Origin: Lepidodermella squamata
Taxonomy: Eukaryota; Gastrotricha
Length of the DNA stretch: 64,000 nucleotides
Assembly: GCA_047495785.1 (NCBI GenBank)
Contig: JBLDXI010000009.1
Coordinates: 4,092,001 to 4,156,000 of the forward strand
Reading direction: 5' to 3'
A model generated the notes under the pieces. The model was not told the origin of the DNA, did no database searches, and saw only the letters and a program-made list of their open reading frames with translations. Shown one piece after another: positions 58,140 through 64,000 of this stretch (position 1 is its first letter; the number at the start of each line of letters is the position of its first letter). The position numbers and the translations under genes are program-made.

Positions 58140-58317
58140 AATTCAGACATTTCTGAGCTTGTAATGCTATCACTTTTTCCACGTAGATTTTTTTTGAAAC
58201 CTATGGTAATTTATAGCCTAATTACGTCTTGTCACGCAAATCGTAATTTTTAAGCTGCCCAGGTTTGTAATGTAAAAACAGTCCGAAATACCATTTTAGG
58301 GGAATTACCTATCTGGA

Positions 58318-60067
58318 ATGCAAGCAGCAGCTGGTTTGCAAATCATCTTTCTGGTATGGATAGGCATGGCGGCTGGAAATCATACCAACAACACCACCGC
58401 TAACAACAGGAAGGTCTTCCTGATTTCATTGGATGGCTTTCGACATGATTATCTCATCAAATATCGACATTTACTGGGAAACTTCACGGTTCTAGAAAAA
58501 CATGTTCAAGCAGAATACTTGAAGCCTTCTTTCCCCACGTTCACCTTTGCTAACCACTACAGCATAGCGTCAGGTAACCTAATATTTCAGCTTACTTAAA
58601 CAACCATTAAAACGGCTTTTTCTCGAAAGGAGTGTATCCTGAATCTCATGGAATCGTGCATAACAGTTTCCTGGACCGTAACATCGGTCATTTCACCGTA
58701 AAAAACTGTTCTGACGAACGATACTGGAATGCGGTTGACCCGATCTGGGTCACGGCTGAGAAAAGTGGCGTGAAAACTGCGGTTTACATGTGGCCGGGAT
58801 CGACTAACGTCTCAATAAGGGGTGTTTCACCCAAGTACTCCTCGCATGAGTACAACAATTCGATATTGTGGTCTCCTCGTGTTGACTACTTACTGGATCT
58901 ACTAGCCAATGATTCCGTCAAATTAGCAATGATGTACTACCACGAGCCAGATTTAACTGGGCACAATTACGGGTCTGAGTCTAGTGAAATGCAAACTTCT
59001 TTGGTAAACAGAAATAACGACATTGGCTACCTTTTAGCTGGAATCGAGCGCCGGAATTTGTCCTCAACTTTGGATCTAATTGTTATCGGAGATCACGGCT
59101 TTTCCCAGTATCCTAACACCACCGACAGTGTAGTTTTCGTCGAAGATCTGTTGAAGACCAATACAAGCAGCAATACAACTCATGACATGAGAACTTACTT
59201 CAACAATACTGTAAGATTCTTTATTTCAGTATGGATGATGTCATTAGATTCTTTTCTCAGGCCTTTCTTCCCGGGTTAACAAACACAACCTTTGATCCGA
59301 TGATTTACAGCCCTTTCGTGCATTTATGGCCGACCGAGACACAAGTAACTGCTTTGTATCAAGCATTGAAGGCCGCGCATCGGAACGACTCTAAATGGGA
59401 TGTTTATTTGAAGAACGAAACCCTAGAAAGGTGGCATTATCGAAATAACCCAAGAATCGCGCCAATCGTTATGATGGCAAAAGCGGGCTATCGCGTGGCG
59501 CTATACCGCGAGCAGTTATCCACAATAATGGATAAAGGTGGACATGGCTATGATAATGATCATCCGGAGATGAGGACGATTTTCTTTGCAATGGGTCCTT
59601 CCTTCAAGCAGAATGTCACCTTACCTTTCTTCGAAAATGTGAATATCTACTCCTTGATTGCTAATTTGATCGGGGTAAAGCCGCAGGTAAGCAATGGAAG
59701 TCTCGCAGTGTTTCTTCCAGCCCTCTTACCTTCGAAACAAGATTTGGTAAGTGTTTTCATTGTAGGCAGAGTTCAATCATTTTTTGCTTTGTTTTCATTT
59801 AAGAATGGCACGCAATTGCTGAATAGCACGTTACTTACTGTGATTTACGCCGGAACCAAAGTGGCGGAACAGATTTCTGTTGGAGTGGTTGCCCTGTTTT
59901 TCTGCCTTGTTCTAATCCTTGTAGTCATGATCATTTTCTTGATTCTGTTGTTGATGCGTGCGGTGGCTATTTATCAGCGGAAACAGGTCTATAACGAGTT
60001 GCAGGAGGACAATGCTAGTGGCTATCGTGTTCGCTATGACCAAGGAACAAGTACTGTCGAGCTATAG
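58318..60067 (+). CDS. ENPP-family ectonucleotide pyrophosphatase/phosphodiesterase 1 (type I, ENPP4/5-like)
   Basis: Four exons (58318-58573, 58630-59210, 59261-59746, 59804-60067) give 528 residues. A signal peptide precedes the alkaline-phosphatase-superfamily catalytic domain: the metal Asp in LISLDGFRHDY, the nucleophile Thr in PSFPTFTFANHYS (family norm TFPNH; here Pro is Ala), a metal site in EPDLTGHNYG, another in IGDHGFS, and the last His in GGHGYDN. All metal ligands look intact, so hydrolysis of extracellular nucleotides or related phosphodiesters is expected. A C-terminal TM helix (FFCLVLILVVMIIFLILLLM) and a short tail make it type I, like ENPP4/5. The many Asn-X-Ser/Thr sites fit a surface protein. 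The last intron is 57 bases and open in frame, so its retention would add 19 residues. Confidence 0.92.
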
Positions 60068-60457
60068 TATTGCTTTCGTGATTTATGATTTTGCGGTGAA
60101 AGTATATAGAATGGAAGAATCTCGTTATATAATTGTAAGACTCACGTTATCCAAGTTTTCGTTACCTGAAAACAAAAAGTAAAAAATCTTGAATTTTCAC
60201 CAACAGCTGGAGTTTTTGATAACGTCAACATTCTATTTTTTCGTAGAATCGGAATTTTCAAACGAATTGCGTCAATTCGACTATTGTCGATCTTTCATCT
60301 GGTTCGATCTAGTTGTGATAATTGTGTGTGTATTTCGCTCAAGACGGCGGTTTATCAGAGCCTGCATCGGTTATCAACGTTCGGCCCGGCGGTTCAAATC
60401 AAAGGCTATTTGAAAACCTTCTGAAATCAAGCATTCTTATGAAATTACTTATTTTGG
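60068..60457. other. Spacer between the two ENPP genes
   Basis: AT-rich, 390 bases, presumably the 3' UTR of the first gene and promoter of the second. No canonical AATAAA was seen on the plus strand. Confidence 0.4.
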
Positions 60458-62211
60458 ATGGGAGCAGCTGGCTTGCTAATCATTCTCAACCTGGCGTGTG
60501 CCACAATTGTGGCTGAAAGCTATACCACCACCCCATCTAAATGCAGAAAAGTCTTTCTAATATCTCTGGATGGCTTTCAACATGGTTATCTCACCAAGTA
60601 TCGGCATTTACTTGGAAATTTTTCGTACCTAGAAAAACATGTTAAAGCAGAATACGTCAAACCGTCTTTTCCTACTTTCACCTATGTAAACCACTACAGC
60701 ATTGCGACAGGTTACACTGATGTAAATTTCCCTAAACTTTTGTAAAACCTTCATATATATTCTAGGAGTTTACCCAGAAACTCACGGCATAGTGCAAAAT
60801 CGCTTTCTGGACCCTAACCTCGGCGAATTTACGTTTTCCACAGCTTCAGATGAGCAGTTCTGGAATGCCGTTGAACCAATTTGGGTAACGGCAGAGCGAA
60901 GTGGCGTGAAAACCGCTGTATACATGTGGCCCGGATTGACCAACGTCACAATAAATGGTGTGCTGCCAAGCTACTCTGCAAATGTCTTCAATAATTCGAT
61001 ACCATGGTTTCATCGCGTGGATTACTTATTAGACCTCTTATTCCATGATTCGGTCACGTTAGCAATGATGTACTATTACGAACCCGATTATACTGGTCAC
61101 TTTTACGGACCTGAATCAATAGAAATGGAAGCTGCTTTAGTGAACACGAATAATGACATTGGTTATCTTCTGGCGGGAATCAAACTTAGGAATCTGTCCT
61201 CGACTTTGGATCTCATTGTTGTCGGGGACCACGGCATGTCTCGGCTGGTTAACACCTCGGAGCAAGTGACTTTTCTGGAAGATCTTTTGAGAATAAATTC
61301 ATCTCGCGAGGCTAGAACTTACTTTGATAACTCAGTGAGTTTCGCATTTAAACCCCAGGTTAACGCGCTTTATTCAGTTTTATCTCCCAGAAAATATGAA
61401 CAAGTCGCGAGATCCTTTAACGTTTGGCCCATTACTTCAGTTGTGGCCGATAAAGTCGCAAGAACATGCGATGTATAAAGCGTTAAAGGCCGCGCATCGA
61501 AACGACTCTAAATGGAATGTTTATTTGAAGAACGAAACCTTAGAAAGATGGCATTATAAAAACAATCCAAGAATTGCTCCTATTATCATGATGGCGCATC
61601 CAGGCTACCGCCTAGCGCTCTACCGTGATGAGTTTTCTAACAGAAAAGATAAGGGTGCTCATGGCTGGGATAATGATTTTCCGGATATGAGGACAATCTT
61701 CTTCGCTATGGGCCCCTCTTTCAGACAGAATGTCACGTTGCCGTTCTTCGAAAATGTGAATATCTACTCTCTGATTGCTAATTTGATCGGGGTGAAGCCG
61801 CAGGCAAGTAACGGCAGTCTCGCAGTGTTCTCACACGCCATTGCAAATCGTTCCGTAAGAAATTCGCTTTTATTGATTGATAACAATCATGATCTTGTCG
61901 TTCGATGGGGTTTTGTTTAGATTGAAACGCCGCTATGCAACAGCACACAACTGGCGCGACTGAGAACCACTGATTCAAAAGTGGCATCTAAGTGGCAGGA
62001 GAATGGCGTACTTGCTCTATTTTTTAGCTTGGCTCTTTTTCTTCTATTTGTCTTTCTCATTCTGCTGATTACGCCATCCTGGCGAAAACGGTTATATAGC
62101 GAATTGCAAGAGGACACTGTCATTAGATATGTTCGCTTCGATCAAGAAACAAGTATTGCCAACGTGGCATTATACACAGACAAACACACCGACAGCCAAA
62201 AATTCGACTAA
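60458..62211 (+). CDS. ENPP-family ectonucleotide pyrophosphatase/phosphodiesterase 2 (tandem paralogue)
   Basis: Four exons (60458-60710, 60766-61334, 61378-61854, 61921-62211) give 529 residues, with introns exactly where the first gene has them. Catalytic features: LISLDGFQHGY, PSFPTFTYVNHYS (Thr kept; family FP-N is Y-V-N), EPDYTGHFYG, VGDHGMS and GAHGWDN, all metal ligands present. The C-terminal TM (ALFFSLALFLLFVFLILLI) and a tail with YSELQED, shared with the first gene, support type I anchoring. The third exon starts after TTTATTCAG at 61377, giving FYLPENMNKSRDP; the next AG (61390) would put a stop in frame. Coding similarity is strong throughout except the membrane-proximal stem, so the two are a tandem duplication. 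Confidence 0.92.
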
Positions 62212-62436
62212 AATGACCAGGCTTCAACCTGTTTTTCCGCCGCATGGCTGTTATTTTAACCTTTCGACCCAATAAGTGAATTTTTGGGGCTATTGTTCGG
62301 GAGATTATAATTAGAGGTGGGATACTAATAGAAGAAATTCGGTATATGAGCCAGGAAATCTGGGTTTCCGAGCTTTTAAGTTCTCTTTTAGATGTCGCTT
62401 TACGCCAGCTATAGTTTTTATGTAGCTAGATATAAG

Positions 62437-62442
62437 AATAAA
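62437..62442 (+). promoter_or_regulatory. Possible poly(A) signal of the second ENPP gene
   Basis: The first clear AATAAA after the stop, about 226 bases downstream. Confidence 0.35.
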
Positions 62443-62580
62443 AAGGGAACTAAAGGTTGAGGCGAAATGAGGCAATTTTAAATTAATTCAAGCTTTGAAA
62501 AAAACTTCAGTTGTCCAGAATTATTTTTACCGTATTTGTTTCAACCGTAGCCCATCCATATAATTATCGCCCATCCCTAA

Positions 62581-63453
62581 TAGTGCGTTCACAAACTACT
62601 TCGGAGAGGCGTCCGAAGTTTTCGGCCACCGAAGTTTCATAACAGGCCTCCGAAGTTGCGTAATCGCTCCCCGAAGTTTAGATTTTCGTTCACAAACGCG
62701 CGCACTTCGGCCAGCGCGGCCGAAGTTTTAACAATAGGCGGTGCGCGCGCACCGAACAAAGGACGCGCTCAAACTTCGGTTCGGAGAGCCCCAAAATTGC
62801 TCTCCAAAGTGCCTCCGAACCGAAGTTTGAGCGCGTCCGAAGTTATTACACACGCACGCAAACACGCGCGCGCGCACACAGCCACTTGACCTCACTGTAC
62901 CAGGCGCCTCAAATTTGTCTTTCCGGTGATATTTTCATTGACAATGCGATCCGTTTCATTAGCCATTAAAAAATTACATAGCAATAGTGAAGCATTTAGA
63001 TACTGAGAAGTTAATATTGCAAAAATTTCCGGTTTCTAAGGCGAATTTTTAAATCTAGAAATAGCGCGGCTCGTATGGAAAAAGTGGCTTTGATGAGAAT
63101 GCGCGAGAATATTTAGCAAATATTTCTTTATAGCGAATCTGGTGAACTGAGCGCTGAAATTTAGCTTCTTTTTATCCTCATCAGAAGGCGCGTCTCATTA
63201 TGCAAGCAATTCGGAGAATTAAGGTAAAATGGAAAAAAAATTGCATTGACCCCGAGTAAAAGCCATACCCGCGCGCGGTGGGTGAGCGAGCGGCCAAACT
63301 TCGGCCGCGAACAATAGAAACTTCGGTCGTCACGCTGCGCGCGTGCGTAGAAAATGCCACTGATAAGGCCGCCGAAGTTTAGCTATTTCTCTCCGAAGTT
63401 TCTACTTCGCTCTCCGAAGCGGTCGGTCTCCGAAGTAGTTTGTGAACGCACTA
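62581..63453. mobile_element. TIR element with clustered CCGAAGT motifs (873 bp)
   Basis: A perfect terminal inverted repeat of about 27 bases begins TAGTGCGTTCACAAACTACT at the left and ends with its complement at the right. About 15 CCGAAGT/ACTTCGG-type motifs cluster in the outer thirds on both sides, the arrangement of subterminal transposase-binding sites in some DNA transposons. There is no transposase, so it is non-autonomous. TA adjoins the TIR on both sides and may be the target duplication; assignment to a superfamily is not possible by eye. Confidence 0.8.
62761..62838. repeat. Internal hairpin of the TIR element
   Basis: Arms 62761-62786 and 62813-62838 are exact 26-base reverse complements (GGACGCGCTCAAACTTCGGT... 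and its complement) around a 26-base spacer. It lies within the left part of the element. Confidence 0.85.
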
Positions 63454-63898
63454 TAATAGTACCCCAGGGAAAGGGGTAAATTCGTTTCGAAAACATCAAA
63501 AACGAACGATACACTATAAATTATTTTTTGAAATTTTTGAAATTTCGAGGTTAAAATTTTAGTAGCCCGGGCTGCTATAGGAACAAATACGGTATCCCTG
63601 TGTGGTAAGGTGTGTCGCTTTTTTGGTTGTCGGATGAAAAAATTAGTCTTCTGTGCCAAGCATTAGTTTATTGTTCAACATATTTTTTCTGAAATATTTC
63701 AGTATCAGGTTGAAATTTAACTTTTAAATTCTGGCAGTTCAGGTATGCATGAAATAAAAACACGTGAACGCTGATCAACGACTTTTGGCCCAGTTCAAAC
63801 AGAGAGACAGACTCATATTTGCTTGGGCGCGTGTTCTTTCATCAGACACACGCCATTAGCTTTGCTCAATTTATTTAAATTTTTGCTTCAAACACAAA
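63454..63898. other. Upstream region of the last gene
   Basis: No gene is seen. A GC-richer stretch with CGCGTG and ACACACGCC near 63820-63855 may belong to the promoter of the gene starting at 63899. Confidence 0.35.
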
Positions 63899-64000
63899 AT
63901 GACTATTATTCGAGTTTTAACTTTAGTTGCTCTTTTTGTATTCAATTTTCAATTTTCTACGTGTATTGTTTTAAAAAATTCTACCGTGCTGAAAAATGAT
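63899..64000 (+). CDS. Start of a probable secreted protein, cut by the window end
   Basis: An ATG preceded by CACAAA opens 34 codons with no stop to the window edge. The first 21 residues (MTIIRVLTLVALFVFNFQFS...) form a typical signal peptide, with STC as a possible cleavage region, then NST as a possible glycosylation site. Nothing more can be said about its family. Confidence 0.45.
   Translation, partial: MTIIRVLTLVALFVFNFQFSTCIVLKNSTVLKND

Noticed and set aside
59211-59229. A 19-base intron in the first ENPP gene (GTAAGATTC to TTTCAG)
   Set aside because: Far below a workable intron length; the next acceptor (TTCTCAG at 59260) gives a 50-base intron and aligns with the paralogue (AFLPG versus FYLPE).
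61335-61390. Using the CTCCCAG acceptor at 61390 in the second ENPP gene
   Set aside because: It puts a stop codon in frame. The upstream TTTATTCAG (61377) keeps phase 0 and matches the first gene.

Overview
The window is eukaryotic, most likely from a small-genome bilaterian invertebrate. Genes are split by GT-AG introns, many only 43-60 bases long, with T-rich tttcag-type acceptors and AATAAA poly(A) signals. The protein set is animal: nicotinic-type ligand-gated channels, an LRR-Ig receptor, ENPP ectoenzymes and a Death domain. A complete axonemal inner-arm dynein heavy chain implies motile cilia or flagella and argues against a nematode. A compact ecdysozoan such as a tardigrade would fit, but the sequence alone does not settle the clade.

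Layout. 0.8-4.1 kb (+): an LRR-Ig single-pass receptor in two exons. 5.2-13.7 kb (-): four tandem nicotinic-like channel subunits with shared intron positions. Their pore entry reads P/T-A/V-K instead of G-E-K, and one has lost both Cys-loop cysteines. 14.1-17.1 kb (-): a secreted trefoil plus GH31 alpha-glucosidase. 17.7-36.6 kb (-): a DNAH3/7/12-type dynein heavy chain, with an antisense Myb/SANT-like gene nested in one intron (29.6-30.5 kb) and a small repeat family in several introns. 39.7-44.5 kb (+): a conventional cation-type nicotinic alpha subunit. Its 2.6 kb intron holds, on the other strand, a gene for a small secreted four-cysteine peptide. A second peptide gene lies at 45.3-45.6 kb in a roughly 1 kb duplicated segment, and an orphan first exon at 47.1 kb. 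47.8-48.7 kb (+): a catalytically dead S1 protease homologue. 49.3-52.8 kb (+): a coiled-coil/Death-domain protein with a 36-bp minisatellite in its first intron. 55.3-57.0 kb (+): a glycine-rich, internally repeated protein of unknown function. 57.3 kb (-): tRNA-Pro(AGG). 57.7-58.1 kb (+): a small single-pass membrane protein. 58.3-62.2 kb (+): two tandem ENPP ectophosphodiesterases. The last 100 bases open a new secreted-protein gene.

Mobile DNA is common between 42.8 and 63.5 kb: a pogo-like non-autonomous element, a short TIR element, a tRNA-like SINE head, a 225-bp near-total palindrome with 99-bp perfect arms, and an 873-bp TIR element with clustered CCGAAGT motifs.

Most novel to my eye: (1) the secreted peptide family, whose signal, pro-region and even intron are almost unchanged between copies while the mature cysteine-bearing region is nearly unalignable; (2) the tandem nicotinic-like array with an anion-type filter and a cysteine-less Cys-loop. 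These are unrelated systems; I see no operon-like logic beyond local tandem duplication.
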